Below are positions 43,658 through 53,875 of a stretch of 64,000 nucleotides of DNA, in pieces. The DNA is from Epithemia pelagica (lineage: Eukaryota > Bacillariophyta > Bacillariophyceae > Surirellales > Surirellaceae). The translations under genes were made by a program, and so were the position numbers. The notes beneath the pieces were generated by a model. The model was given only the letters and a program-made list of their open reading frames with translations, was not told the origin of the DNA and made no database searches. The stretch spans positions 3,038,001 to 3,102,000 of the forward strand of contig OX337236.1 of the NCBI GenBank assembly GCA_946965045.2. The letters run 5' to 3'. Position 1 is the first letter of the stretch, and each line of letters begins with the position of its first letter.

Positions 43658-44737
43658 ATGCCAGCCAAGGTTCACAGTAGTACGAGCAGCAAATCCAGTG
43701 CGCTTCTGGGGGCATCCTCCAACTACAATACTACCGTCAAGGGTCGTCATCGGGGACATGGTCCATCCTCGTCTTCTTCCCACAATGCCGCCCGCAGTGG
43801 CGGCCGGATTCCCTGGACTCAAGATGTCATTGTTCCCCTCTTGGCGCGTCGGTCCTATCATTTACCGGGCAATACGTGGTGGGGCGACTGGTGTCAATGG
43901 TTTGGCAACAATCACATTTTCTTTGGCATTTGTTTGCATCACAAGTGGCATCCCTTGGAATGGTGGGAACGCAGTTTGGCCTTGACGGCCTCGATATCGT
44001 TTGGATTGGTGGCCATTCAAGTGGTTTATTATTATTACACCAATCCGGAAAACGCGCACTATCGCGATCAAGTCTTGTGGAGTTATGGGGATTCCACAAC
44101 GATTGCCGTGACCCGCGGCATGGTCTGGTTGTGGACCGTCGGTGGTGTCTTTCATTCCCTCTTTGACATGCTCGTGTGGAATATCATGGCCTGTGCCTGT
44201 TGTCAACCGGGTGGACGGTTTGGCAAGAATCGGCTGAGCACACGGTGTCGTGATGTGGGCAGTTATACCCTCATTCCCGTCATTCTCGTCTTGCTTGCCA
44301 TGGCCATTTATCTCGTCTTGTTGCGCGCCTCGCAAGAAGGCGACGGTCAAGCAGAAGACAATGCCAACAATAACAACAACAACCAACAAAATGGCCAGAA
44401 CCAAGGCAATAACAACAATAACAATAATTATTGGTGGAACGGCGGCGGTGGTGCCACGGACGATGCGGTCAATGGCGTTGACGTGAATCAAATTCAAGGA
44501 TTGGAATCCTTTTCCTTTTTGCAAGGTTATGCCATGGAAGTGGCCTTGGCCTGGTGCGTCTACTTTCCCTTGCTTGGAACAATCTTGTTTTCGGGTTGTT
44601 TGGGCTGTGGCGGACGCTTGCCCCTCTTGGGCGGCCGGCCGCGCGACATTCAACTCGTCGCCCAAGAAGCATCCCAACCACCACAACAACAAGGCACTCG
44701 GTCCAGCAACAGTGGGTATTTTGCGACCCATGTGTAG
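43658..44737 (+). CDS. Multi-pass membrane protein of unknown family (complete copy)
   Basis: ATG 43658, 359 residues. The Ser-rich soluble N-terminus is followed by W/H-rich WWGDWCQWFGNNHIFFGICLHHKWHPLEWWE, then hydrophobic segments near 108-130 (LTASISFGLVAIQVVYYYY), 152-172 (MVWLWTVGGVFHSLFDMLVW), 205-225 (TLIPVILVLLAMAIYLVLL) and 300-325 (VALAWCVYFPLLGTILFSGC). A CACC pair and a GCLGCGG motif mark it. Between TM3 and TM4 lies a hydrophilic loop rich in Asn/Gln, encoded by AAC/CAA microsatellites (44360-44430). Only this copy is complete: its last ~85 codons reappear fused to the DDAH N-terminus at 47506 and 58173. I recognise no family. Confidence 0.75.
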   Translation: MPAKVHSSTSSKSSALLGASSNYNTTVKGRHRGHGPSSSSSHNAARSGGRIPWTQDVIVPLLARRSYHLPGNTWWGDWCQWFGNNHIFFGICLHHKWHPLEWWERSLALTASISFGLVAIQVVYYYYTNPENAHYRDQVLWSYGDSTTIAVTRGMVWLWTVGGVFHSLFDMLVWNIMACACCQPGGRFGKNRLSTRCRDVGSYTLIPVILVLLAMAIYLVLLRASQEGDGQAEDNANNNNNNQQNGQNQGNNNNNNNYWWNGGGGATDDAVNGVDVNQIQGLESFSFLQGYAMEVALAWCVYFPLLGTILFSGCLGCGGRLPLLGGRPRDIQLVAQEASQPPQQQGTRSSNSGYFATHV

Positions 44738-45776
44738 AAACAAGAAAAAAGAAGAAGCGTGAAAACGAGATCAAGACGACAAGAAGGGCAAGAAGGACAA
44801 GAAACATAATACGAATCCAGTAGTCGGTGGAACTACGGAAACGCTTTCTTCTCGAATGGGTCGGCAACCACAACCACAACAACCTCACTCCGCGACAACC
44901 AACGTTTCTCGTTCCATGGACCGTTCTCTCTCTTAAGCGCAACGAAACCAAAACACAACAGAAGAAGAAGAAGAAGAAGAAGGCGTCCAGTTTTCCTGCA
45001 GTGCGCGTTCCAGAGGTTTGTGGGGTCGACACGTGACAGTCCTTCACGAACGGTTTGTCGTCCCAGTCGGTTTTCAATGGACGATTATCACGAGAACAGC
45101 ATTGCCAATGCCATCTCGAGAGACACGCACACAAGTCCACATCATGTACGCAAATGGGCCATCCAACTCTGTGTGTCGCTGTTTCTCAACTACCAAAACA
45201 TCTCATGTCTCTGAGATGGAACAAAGCATCATCATCAAAGAAAAGGAGGAGGACAATGAATGTTAAGCGAATCCAAAGCAGTGGAGCCTGTGGTACTATG
45301 GCATGAGATTCCAAAGTCGCCAAACTGTTGGTAGAGTCCTCCTTGCGAACAATCCAAAGATGCTGTTGAACACCATTCCATCGCAACGCGTGCCGAATGG
45401 GGACTGCTTCCACTGCCGACACTGACAAGTGTATCCACATAAGGTTCACAGATGGCTCGATCAGAGGCACCGAAACCTTTGCACCAGCAGGTGGAAACGT
45501 CCTACCTGTCGAGGCGTCGAACATGCTTCAAGCCTCGTGCTACCACCCAAGTCTCCAAGAAGGCGAAAAACTGGCCATGGGGATACAGTAGGACGATCGC
45601 AACGACGACAAGGAGGAATCTTGTATCATAGTTCTATCCAATTGCCTCAAACGTCATGAACTGAGAAGGAAAGTCATGTGCGGTCGTATATGCTAAACAA
45701 GATGGATGCCTTCTTCACTCCTGTTAAGTGAGTTAGAGCTTTTCATTAACTTATATCATATCACTTGTTGCACATT
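44738..45776. repeat. Duplicated flank, copy A (between multi-TM gene and Kelch 3)
   Basis: About 1 kb that recurs at 47800-49017, 50930-52134 and 58470-59498. Landmarks include GAATCCAGTA, GTTCCAGAGGT, CCGAATGGGGACTGCTTCC and CACCGAAACCTTTGCACCAG, then the GTTAAGTGAGTTAGAGCTTTT that abuts the Kelch 3' end. Open frames within it are remnants. Part encodes a relic of the small protein called at 36905-37333. Confidence 0.8.
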
Positions 45777-46952
45777 TCAAGCTTTTTCGTTTCCTTTATC
45801 ACCACGGTGTGCATCGGACCTTGCTCGTTTACGAGCTGATGTCGAGGTCGAGGAGGGTGAGAGATCAGCATCTCGAAAACCCACTTTTTCAAAAGAATGA
45901 CACCATCCGCTAGGCTGATGCTCACAGAGTCGACGAAAACACCACGAATTCTTGTCCAGTAGTGGCAATGTCGCACAGGTAGGATCGCCCCATCCACCAA
46001 TCACGGCAATTTGATCCGCAAGAGTCACCATACTGCAGTGAAAGCGGAGATTCCGACCAGGTGGGAGATTCCACAGACGGTTGCGGCTCGTATCCAAAAC
46101 GTCCACACTTCGATTGTCTAGTCCTCCTGTTACAACCAAACAAGATCCCACTGCAACCACTGCACATGAACTTCGTGCATTGGAAAGCACCAAATCAGAA
46201 TGAGTGGTCCAACTGGACGAGAAGAAAATGACTGTAGCAGCCGTTTCCTCCTGTGTCTTCTCATTATCACAAGGCATTGCAAAGTCAATGTACTCCACCG
46301 AGTCAAGTTGTCTGTTGTGCGCGTTGTGGCCTCCAACGACGTAGATGCGGTGGCCAATGACCGCACTGGTAAAGTATGATCGAGGAATAGTCATGGATGG
46401 CCCTGCAATGACAGTGTGGTTGCTGGCATCAATAATATCCACCGACTTGCTGTAGCCACCCATTACAACGATATATCGGTTGTGAACCGCAACAGCACAA
46501 CATCCACATCGTTGCGTTGATAATCGACATGTCAATGTCGTCCAATGGCTCTCATGTGCACTCAAATCATTACAGTCAATCCGTTCCATACAATCCAAAA
46601 ATTCTCCACTGTATCCTCCCATCACGTAGACGCCTCCGTTGCACACAACAGCGGCATGTGCACGGCGTCTCTTGTTCATGGTTGGTCCTTCTCGCCACTG
46701 TTTGTCTGATTCTGATAAATTCAATACAAGCACGGAAGTAGTGGTACCCTGACCTTGTTGATATCCGCCCAACACGACGACCGTCTGCCCCCTGTTGTTG
46801 CTATCGTTGTCCGTATCCGGATGATCCAGTACGACCGAGGCATGTTCTTCACGCCATCCTCCCTCAAGAGGAGGCCAATCGTTGTCATTCCATTCTGAAT
46901 TTTCGTCCAAAAGGACAAGGCCCGACTGCCCTGCTTTTTCTTGCAGTGTCAT
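45777..46952 (-). CDS. Kelch-repeat protein 3
   Basis: The start chosen is ATG 46952 (MTLQEKAGQSG), because the upstream equivalent ATG seen in paralogues 4 and 6 is changed to ATC here; 391 residues. Blades: VVVLGGYQQG, GGVYVMGGYSGEFLDCMERID, YIVVMGGYSKSVDIID, RIYVVGGHNAHNRQLDSVEYID, CLVVTGGLDNRSVDVLD and IAVIGGWGDPTC. The conserved end CEHQPSGWCHS and basic tail SARKRARSDAHRG are intact. Nearest relatives are proteins 5 and 6. It shares a promoter region with the chimera to its right. Confidence 0.85.
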   Translation of the reverse strand: MTLQEKAGQSGLVLLDENSEWNDNDWPPLEGGWREEHASVVLDHPDTDNDSNNRGQTVVVLGGYQQGQGTTTSVLVLNLSESDKQWREGPTMNKRRRAHAAVVCNGGVYVMGGYSGEFLDCMERIDCNDLSAHESHWTTLTCRLSTQRCGCCAVAVHNRYIVVMGGYSKSVDIIDASNHTVIAGPSMTIPRSYFTSAVIGHRIYVVGGHNAHNRQLDSVEYIDFAMPCDNEKTQEETAATVIFFSSSWTTHSDLVLSNARSSCAVVAVGSCLVVTGGLDNRSVDVLDTSRNRLWNLPPGRNLRFHCSMVTLADQIAVIGGWGDPTCATLPLLDKNSWCFRRLCEHQPSGWCHSFEKVGFRDADLSPSSTSTSARKRARSDAHRGDKGNEKA

Positions 46953-47505
46953 GGTCCCTTGCAGTGTGATGGTCGTCCTATTATTCACTTTTTCGGCTTT
47001 TGTTGTGAAATGAGGAGACTGTGGTTGTGAGTCTCAGTGAGTGGCTGTGACAACAACGCGTGGAAGCTTTTGAGCGAAAGTGTCTGTCGTATGTACGTAT
47101 GTACGGTCTAACGCTGTGTAAGTGAATCGCACATATAGTTCATGACACGACACTCACCCACGCAGGATCGTTTTCCGATCCAATGTTTTTGACGGAATCC
47201 AAGTGCACGGTGTAAGTGTGTGTGTTCTCTACTTGGCATTCTTTCTCTTCTCCTGGAGAGAAGAACGACGACCTTTCCGACCGCTGTTGTCATCTCCATC
47301 TCTTGGGGGGAGTTGGATCGGATCTCCGAACGTTGCAATTATTTTCGTGCTCCCACAAAGAGGACGCCGACCATCATGGTCCGCAGCAGCAGCCGGCAAT
47401 GGCCGGTGGTCGTTCCTTTTTCTTGTTCCAAGAACGACACGACGACCATGGTGGGGGAAACAACCAGTCGGTTGTCACCACCAATCCGTAGTGTTGTTGC
47501 ACGCC
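46953..47505. promoter_or_regulatory. Duplicated bidirectional promoter, copy A (Kelch 3 / DDAH-TM chimera)
   Basis: The Kelch-proximal block (47063-47100, read on minus as ACGACAGACACTTTCGCTCAAAAG) is shared by all Kelch genes. The right half matches the region before the intact DDAH gene (60830-61166), including TCTCTTTTCTCC-like, CGGCAATGGCCGGT-like and ACGACACGACGACCAT segments. Confidence 0.65.
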
Positions 47506-47799
47506 ATGACCCTGATTCGAGACGTGCCCGATTCTTTTGAGGACTCACTGTCCCCCTTTTACCGCACACAACAACACAACGGCGGTGGCGGTATGGATGA
47601 CGATACGGCTGGCGGTGTCCACGTTCAAGGATTGAAATCCTTTTCCACTCTCTTGTTTTCGGGCTGTTTGGGCTGTGGCGGACGCTTGCCCCTCTTGGGC
47701 GGCCGACCACGCGACATTCAACTCGTCGCCCAAGAAGCATCACAACAAGAACAAGGCACTCGATCCAACAGCAGTGGCTATTTTGCGGCTCATGTGTAG
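47506..47799 (+). CDS. Chimera B: DDAH N-terminus fused to the multi-TM protein C-terminus
   Basis: ATG 47506, 97 residues, intact. Residues 1-22 (MTLIRDVPDSFEDSLSPFY) match the start of the DDAH protein at 61167 (MALVRHLPDSFEDALSHYY). From about residue 30 it matches the end of the multi-TM protein, minus most of TM4 (GLKSFSTLLFSGCLGCGGRL ... SGYFAAHV). The join falls at a CAACAACAC tract. It sits under a copy of the DDAH promoter. No catalytic residues of DDAH are included, so any product would be new: one hydrophobic patch and a Gly/Arg-rich tail. It may be a fusion relic or a young gene. Confidence 0.6.
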   Translation: MTLIRDVPDSFEDSLSPFYRTQQHNGGGGMDDDTAGGVHVQGLKSFSTLLFSGCLGCGGRLPLLGGRPRDIQLVAQEASQQEQGTRSNSSGYFAAHV

Positions 47800-49017
47800 G
47801 ACGAGGAAGCGTGAAAAACGACCCAAACGACCAGAAGGACAAGAACCACAATACGAATCCAGAATACGGTGGAATAACGGAATCATTCTGTTCTCACTTG
47901 GGTCGGCAACAACCACAACCACAACAACCTCACTCCGTGACAACCATCGTGTCCTGCGCGCGAGAGAAGACACAAAAGAAGGAGAGAAGAAGAAGAAAAG
48001 AGGGCAAAGTGTTCGTTGCGTGAGACTGTGTGTTCCAGAGGTGTTTGTGTGGTCGACAGTCTTTCAGAAACTGGGGAACGGAATGCTCTGAAGGGGGGTT
48101 CATGGACAAAAGACCAAAATTGTCACGAGTGCAGCATTACCAATGCCATCTCCGGACACACAGACACACAGACTACATTATGTACGCAAATGGACCATCC
48201 AACACTGTGGGTCGCTGTTTCTCAACTACCAACACGTCTGAACAGTCGCTGAGATGGAACAAAACATCATCATCCATGAGGAGGACAATGAATTCTGACA
48301 ACGCACCCTAAGCAGTGGAATATTTGTTACTGTGGCATGAAATTCCCAAGTCGCCAAAGTGTTGGTAGAGTCCTTATTGCGAACAATCCAAAGATGCCGT
48401 TGACCACCATTCCAACGCAACGACGATGGACCAACAGGGGGGACCCGGCAAGACGAGAGTGCCGAATAGGGACTGCTTCCACTGCCGGCACAAACATTGG
48501 AACAAGCGTAAAAGGTTCACAAATGGCTGGATCCAAGGCACCGAAACCTTTGCACCAGCAGGTGGAAACGTCCTACCTGTCGAGGCGTCGAAAATGCTCC
48601 AAGCCTCGTGCTACCACCCAAGTCGTCAATAATGCTAATAATAACTGGCCGTGGCGGATGGATGGAGTATGACGATCGCAACGACGACAAGGAGGAATCT
48701 TGTATCATAGTTTATCCGATTGCCTCAAACGTCATGAAATAAAGAGGAAATTCATGTGCGGCCGTATATGCTATACAAGGTGGATGCATTGTTCACTCCT
48801 GTTAAGTGAGTTAGAGCTTTTTATTAACTACAATAGGATTCACAACCTAACTAAGGAGTGACATGATCTTCAGAACAGCACAAAATGACGACGTTATTTC
48901 CATTATATTGTGTCCTAAACTTTTGACGTGATATGCATCCTGTTGCACATTTCAAGCGTAATCATTTGCTTTTTCACCACGGTATGCATCGGACCTTGCT
49001 CGTTTAAGAGCTAATGT
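47800..49017. repeat. Duplicated flank, copy B
   Basis: Counterpart of 44738-45776, about 1.2 kb, with the same landmarks in the same order. It ends at the Kelch 4 3' side. The last 65 bp (48952-49017) are the former Kelch 4 C-terminal codons, beyond its premature stop. No intact gene otherwise. Confidence 0.8.
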
Positions 49018-50184
49018 CTAGGTCGAGAAGGGTGAGATATCAGCATCTCGGATGCCCATTTTTTCAAAAGAAAGATACCATCCGTTTGGTTGCTGCTCAC
49101 AGAGTCGACGAAAACACCACGAATTCTTGTCCAGTAGTGGCAATGTCGCACAGGTAGGATGTTCCCCCCCACCAATCACGGCAATTTGATCTGCAGAAGT
49201 CACCATACTGCAGTGATATCGGCGATTCCCAAATGGTGGGAGATTCCACAGGCGGTTGTTGTGCGTATCCAAGACTTCCACGGTTGGATTGTCTACCGTA
49301 AATAGTCCTTCTGCTACAACCAAACAAGATCCCACGGCAACCACTGCACATGAACTTCGTGCATTGGACAGCACCAGATCAGAATGAGTGGTCCAACTCG
49401 ACGAGAAGGAAGTTACTGTAGCAGCCGTTTCCTCCTTTGTCTTGTCATTATCACAAGGCATTGCAAAGTCAATGTACTCCACCGAGTCAAGTCGGCTGTT
49501 GTGCCCGTTTCGGCCTCCAACGATAAAGATTCGGTGGCCAACGACCGCACTGGCACACCATGCTCGCGGAACGTTCATGGATGGCCCTGCAGTGACACTG
49601 TGGTTGCTGGTATCAATAATATCAACCGACGACAAGCCAAAGCCACCCATTACCACAATGTATCGGTTGAGAACCGCAACAGCACAACATCCTCCTCGTT
49701 TTGTTGACAATCGACATGTCAATGTCGTCCAATGACTCTCATGTGTGGTGCTTGTCGTTGAAGATGGTTGTACCATATTGTTTGCATCACTTCGTTCGAT
49801 AGAATGGAAATATTCCAGAGTTGGACCTTCACTGTATCCTCCCACTACATAAATGCCTCCGTTGCACACAACAGCGCCATGTCCTTGACGACCCTTGTTC
49901 ATGGGCGGTCCTTCTCGCCACTGTTTGTTTGATTCTAACAAATTCAATACAAGAACGGAATTGGTGGTACCCTCGTCTTGTTGATTTCCGCCCATCACCA
50001 CGACGGTTTGTCTCTCTTTAGTGTCCTCATCGGGATGATTGAGTACGACCGAGGCATGAAACTCTCGCCATCCACCCACAAGAGGAGGCCATTCGTACGT
50101 ATTCCACTGTGCTGTCTCGTCCAAAAGGACAAGGCCCGACTGACGTGCTTGTTCTTGCAGTGTCATGGTCCCTTGCAGTGTCAT
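49018..50184 (-). CDS. Kelch-repeat protein 4, prematurely stopped at the tail
   Basis: ATG 50184 (MTLQGTMTLQEQ; a second ATG at 50166), 388 residues. All blades are present: VVVMGGNQQDEG, GGIYVVGGYSEG, YIVVMGGFGLSSVDIID, RIFIVGGRNGHNSRLDSVEYID, CLVVAEGLFTVDNPTVEVLD and IAVIGGGEHPTC. One blade has AEG where the others have a GG doublet. A TAG at 49018-49020 replaces a Ser codon (TCG), removing the basic SARKRARS-like tail; the old tail sequence continues to about 48952. The propeller itself is complete, so the protein may still fold but could lose nuclear targeting, if the tail does that. Confidence 0.8.
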   Translation of the reverse strand: MTLQGTMTLQEQARQSGLVLLDETAQWNTYEWPPLVGGWREFHASVVLNHPDEDTKERQTVVVMGGNQQDEGTTNSVLVLNLLESNKQWREGPPMNKGRQGHGAVVCNGGIYVVGGYSEGPTLEYFHSIERSDANNMVQPSSTTSTTHESHWTTLTCRLSTKRGGCCAVAVLNRYIVVMGGFGLSSVDIIDTSNHSVTAGPSMNVPRAWCASAVVGHRIFIVGGRNGHNSRLDSVEYIDFAMPCDNDKTKEETAATVTSFSSSWTTHSDLVLSNARSSCAVVAVGSCLVVAEGLFTVDNPTVEVLDTHNNRLWNLPPFGNRRYHCSMVTSADQIAVIGGGEHPTCATLPLLDKNSWCFRRLCEQQPNGWYLSFEKMGIRDADISPFST

Positions 50185-52134
50185 ATGGTCGTCCTTCGGC
50201 GTTGTTGTGAAAATATACCACGACGAAAGGACAACGCGTGGAAGCTGTTGAGCCGAAGTGTCTGTCCTGCGTACGGTGTAACGAGCGCAGACAGAACATA
50301 GACTAATAACCTTACACTTACACACCACAGTCTCCTGGTTCCTTCTACCAGCACAATTGGACCAAATTCGAGCTCTGGGTCGTGCCATGTGAGTTGTCCT
50401 TTCCGTCCGACCTCTGCTCTCATCATGGTGTGGTTGGTACAATCGGCTGGAATGGTAGTAGCACGGAAGAGCCGCAGGAGGCAATGACCGGTGATCGTTC
50501 CTTCCGGAGAACCATGTGGAACACACCCTCCAAAGAAACACGAGAAGAAAAGATAGATTCCAGGAGCTTTTGTGGTGGAAATTCTTTGTGTTGGTACCCA
50601 CCAGGACAAGCAACAAAGCTTGTCTACAGCTACACGAAGGACCATACACCCAAGAACAAAGAGTGTTTTACAAAGGAATGCCAGTAGTGTAATAGGGAGG
50701 AACGAAATGGACTACGGTATTTCTGGGTTAACTCTCGTCGTACGGAAAGCGGAAACTCCTGAGATTGGGCGGGTGGTGGTTCTCGTTTTGGTATAGATCG
50801 TCGCTGTTGGCTTATATTATCTCTGCTGGATGCCCTTCCTTCTACGGCCGACGCAACCAAGCAATCCGTTGTTCGATGCGTCGTCTTTCTTGCTCGGTCT
50901 ATTCGAGTTCCCTTCACAATTGCTGGTATAGAAAAAGAAGAGTGGAAACGACCAAGACGAGAACGACAAGAACAAGAATACGAATTACGAATCCAGTAGG
51001 TGGTATGTGGTATTACAGAAAAACTCTCTTCTCTATTGGGTCGGCAACCTTAACCACAGCAACATCACTCCGCGACGACCAACGTGTCTCGTTCCATGGA
51101 CCGGTCTCTCTCGCCTGCGAAGAAACCCAAACACAAGAGAAGAAGAAAAGGAGGTCCAGTTTTCCTTGCGTGAGGCTGTGCGCGTTCCAGAGGTTTGTGG
51201 GGTCGACCCTTGACAGTCCTTCACAAACGGAATGCGCGGTTCGTCGTTCCAGTCGGTTCCCAATGGACCAATGCCTGCGGATATACTCACAAGAGAGGTC
51301 CATGGACAAGACCAAAGAAGTCACGAGTGCTGCATTGCCAATGCAATCTCCAGAGGCACACACACACATGTCCTCCAACACTGTGTGTCGCTGGTTCTCA
51401 ACTACCAAAACGTCTCAACAGTTGCCGAGATGGAACAAACCATCCTCATCCAAAAAGAGGAGGAGGAGGACAATGAATTGTCACGACGCACCCTCAGCAG
51501 AGGAACCTGTGGTACTGTGGCATGAAATTCCAAAGTCGCCAAAGTGTTATTCCAAAGTCGCCAAAGTGTTGGCAGAGTCCTTGTTGCGAACAATCCAAAG
51601 ATGCCGTTGACCACCATTCCAACGCAACGACGATGGACCGACAGCGGGGACCCGGCAAGACGAGAGTGCCGAATGGGGACTGCTTCCAGTGCCGGCACGG
51701 ACAAGCGTATCCACAAAAATTCACAAATGGCTGGATCCGAGGCACCGAAACCTTTGCACCAGCAGGTGGAAACGTCCTACCTGTCGAGGCGTCGAAAATG
51801 CTCCAAGCCTCGTGCTACCACCCAAGTCGTCAATAATGCTAATAATAACTGGCCGTGGCGGATGGATGGAGTAGGACGATCGCAACGACGACAGGGAGGA
51901 ATCTTGTATAATAGTTCTATCTGATTGCCTTAACGTCATGAAACTAGAAGGAAATTCCTGTGCGGTCGTATATTCACTATCTCCACTCCTGTTAAGTGAG
52001 CTATAATAGAGCTTTTCATTAACTAAAATAGGATTCACAACATAACTACGGAGTCATAACAGCACAAAATGACTAAGTTATTTCCATTATATTGCGGCCT
52101 AAAATTTGACGTGATATGCAACCTGTTGCACATT
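50185..52134. repeat. Promoter copy B, degraded DDAH/TM segment and duplicated flank copy C
   Basis: 50233-50280 carries the Kelch promoter block. About 50410-50500 matches sequence before the intact DDAH (GGTGTGGTTGG, GCAGGAGGCAATG). 50560-50930 has no match seen elsewhere in the window. About 50950-52134 is copy C of the duplicated flank, and a short piece of it (TTCCAAAGTCGCCAAAGTGTT) is itself tandemly doubled near 51528-51570. Neither a DDAH start nor a TM-protein end survives here. No intact gene. Confidence 0.65.
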
Positions 52135-52222
52135 TCAACCTTGATCATTTCCTTCATCACCACGGTGCGCATCGGACCTTGCTCGTTTACGAGCTGATGT
52201 CGAGCTCGAGAAGGATAAGGTA

Positions 52223-53371
52223 TCAGCATCTCGGATACCCATTTTTTGCAAAAGAATGATACCATCGGTTTGGTTGCTGCTCACAGAGTTGACGAAAACA
52301 CCACGAATTCTTGTCCAGGAGTGGCAATGTCGTACAGGAAGGGTTGCCCGATCCACCAATCACAGCAACTTGATTGGCAGCAGTGACCATACTGAAGTCA
52401 TAGCGGAAATTCCCGAATGGTGGGAGATTCCACACGCGGTTGCGGCTCATATCCAAAACGTCCACACTTCGATTGTCTAGTCCTCCTGCTACAACCAAAC
52501 AAGATCCCACTGCAACCACTGCACATGAACTTCGTGCATTGGGAAGCTCCAGCTCAGAATGAGTGGTCCAACTGGACGAGGAGGAAATGACTGAAGCAGC
52601 CGTTTCCTCCTTTGTCTTTTCATTATCACAAGGCATTGCAAAGTCAATGTACTCCACCGAGTCAAGTTGTCTGTTGTGCGCGTTGTGGCCTCCAACGACG
52701 TAGATGCGGTGGCCAACGACCGCACTGGTAAAGTATGATCGAGGAATAGTCATGGATGGCCCTGCAATGACAGTGTGGTTGTTTGTATCAATAATATCGA
52801 CTGACGACAAATAACGATCGCTGTAGCCACCCATTACAACGATATATCGGTTGTGAACCGCAACAGCACAACATCCATACTTTCGCGTCGATAAGCGACA
52901 ATTCAATATCGTCCAATGACTCTCATATTCGGTGCTTGCTGTTAAAGATGATTGCAGCAATTCACTGACATCAATTTGTTCGATACAATCCAAGTATCCT
53001 TCTACTCCTCCATTGTATCCTCCCATCACGTAGATGCCTCCGTTGCACACAACAGCAGCATGTTGAGAATGTATCTTGTTCATGGGTGGTCCTTCTCGCC
53101 ACTGCTTGTCTGGGTCTGATAAATTCAATAGAAGGATGGAATTGACATCGCCTTGGCCTTGTTGATATCCACCCAACACGACGACCGTTTGCCCCCTGTT
53201 GTTGTTGTTGTTGTGATTGTCGTCTTCATCGGGGTGATCAAGTACGACCGAAGCATGTTCGTCACGCCATCCACCCTCGAGAGGAGGCCAATCGTCTTCA
53301 TTCCATTGTGCTGCCTCGTCCAAAATTACAAGGCTCGACTGCCATGCTTGTTCTTTCAGTGTCAGGCTCAT
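52223..53371 (-). CDS. Kelch-repeat protein 5, C-terminus frameshifted
   Basis: ATG 53371 (MSLTLKEQAWQSS), 382 residues. Blades are VVVLGGYQQG, GGIYVMGGYNGGVEGYLDCIEQID, YIVVMGGYSDRYLSSVDIID, RIYVVGGHNAHNRQ, CLVVAGGLDNRSVDVLD and VAVIGGSGNPSC. It shares the YLDCIEQIDVSELLQSS segment with Kelch 1, and the middle part with Kelch 3, so it looks like a mosaic of the two. After WYHSF an extra base near 52248 shifts the frame and ends the protein as AKNGYPRC. The former tail (SARKRARSDAHRGDEG) persists in another frame to 52135. The propeller part is complete. Confidence 0.8.
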   Translation of the reverse strand: MSLTLKEQAWQSSLVILDEAAQWNEDDWPPLEGGWRDEHASVVLDHPDEDDNHNNNNNRGQTVVVLGGYQQGQGDVNSILLLNLSDPDKQWREGPPMNKIHSQHAAVVCNGGIYVMGGYNGGVEGYLDCIEQIDVSELLQSSLTASTEYESHWTILNCRLSTRKYGCCAVAVHNRYIVVMGGYSDRYLSSVDIIDTNNHTVIAGPSMTIPRSYFTSAVVGHRIYVVGGHNAHNRQLDSVEYIDFAMPCDNEKTKEETAASVISSSSSWTTHSELELPNARSSCAVVAVGSCLVVAGGLDNRSVDVLDMSRNRVWNLPPFGNFRYDFSMVTAANQVAVIGGSGNPSCTTLPLLDKNSWCFRQLCEQQPNRWYHSFAKNGYPRC

Positions 53372-53591
53372 GGTGATTTCACGTAACGACGTTGAGTATG
53401 AATGCGCATGAGATTTTTTATTGGTTGTGAACGGGGATGTCTGTCGTTCGTAGGAGTGTAACCTGTGAGCCGTTAATCGCACATAGACTACATGAACAGC
53501 CCCACAGTATCTTTTGTAGGAGTAAAACATTTTTTATTCGCCACATCTCCACAAGAAGAAGAGAATCCTAGACTCTCTTAAATATAAAATA
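53372..53591. promoter_or_regulatory. Kelch 5 promoter, cut by the piggyBac element
   Basis: Contains the shared Kelch block on minus (GACAGACAT at 53436-53460) and AATCGCACATAGACTACATGA (53474-53494), which is found at equivalent places upstream of Kelch 3 and 6. Homology to the other units ends before the piggyBac boundary at 53592. Confidence 0.55.
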
Positions 53592-53607
53592 TTAACGCCA
53601 ATCGTAA
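53592..53607. repeat. piggyBac left terminal repeat
   Basis: TTAACGCCAATCGTAA, the exact inverse of 57511-57526, including the TTAA target bases. Confidence 0.92.
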
Positions 53608-53875
53608 AGAACGGGTTTTAAGCTTATCGGAGTATCAAATAGCTGTGTCCCATAAATTTTATGGGAGTCAGCCAGATGCTCGAATTTGCTGTCTCCCATG
53701 CGAGCGCCTTAACAGAGGCTGTTTTAACCTTAAAACGCAGGTCTCATTTTTGTGACATTCAACACAGCCAAGAACATCGATCCATGTCAACAATGGCACA
53801 AGTAACCTATGAATGACCTGTCCAAGGTGAGTCTGTGTCGTCTGTGTTTACTATGTCTCTTATATAATGCTGCTT

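Noticed and set aside
45429-45659. Open frames in the duplicated flanks (about 60-110 codons, several per copy)
   Set aside because: They are not all kept between copies, lack consistent starts and lie in recently duplicated DNA, so openness is weak evidence.
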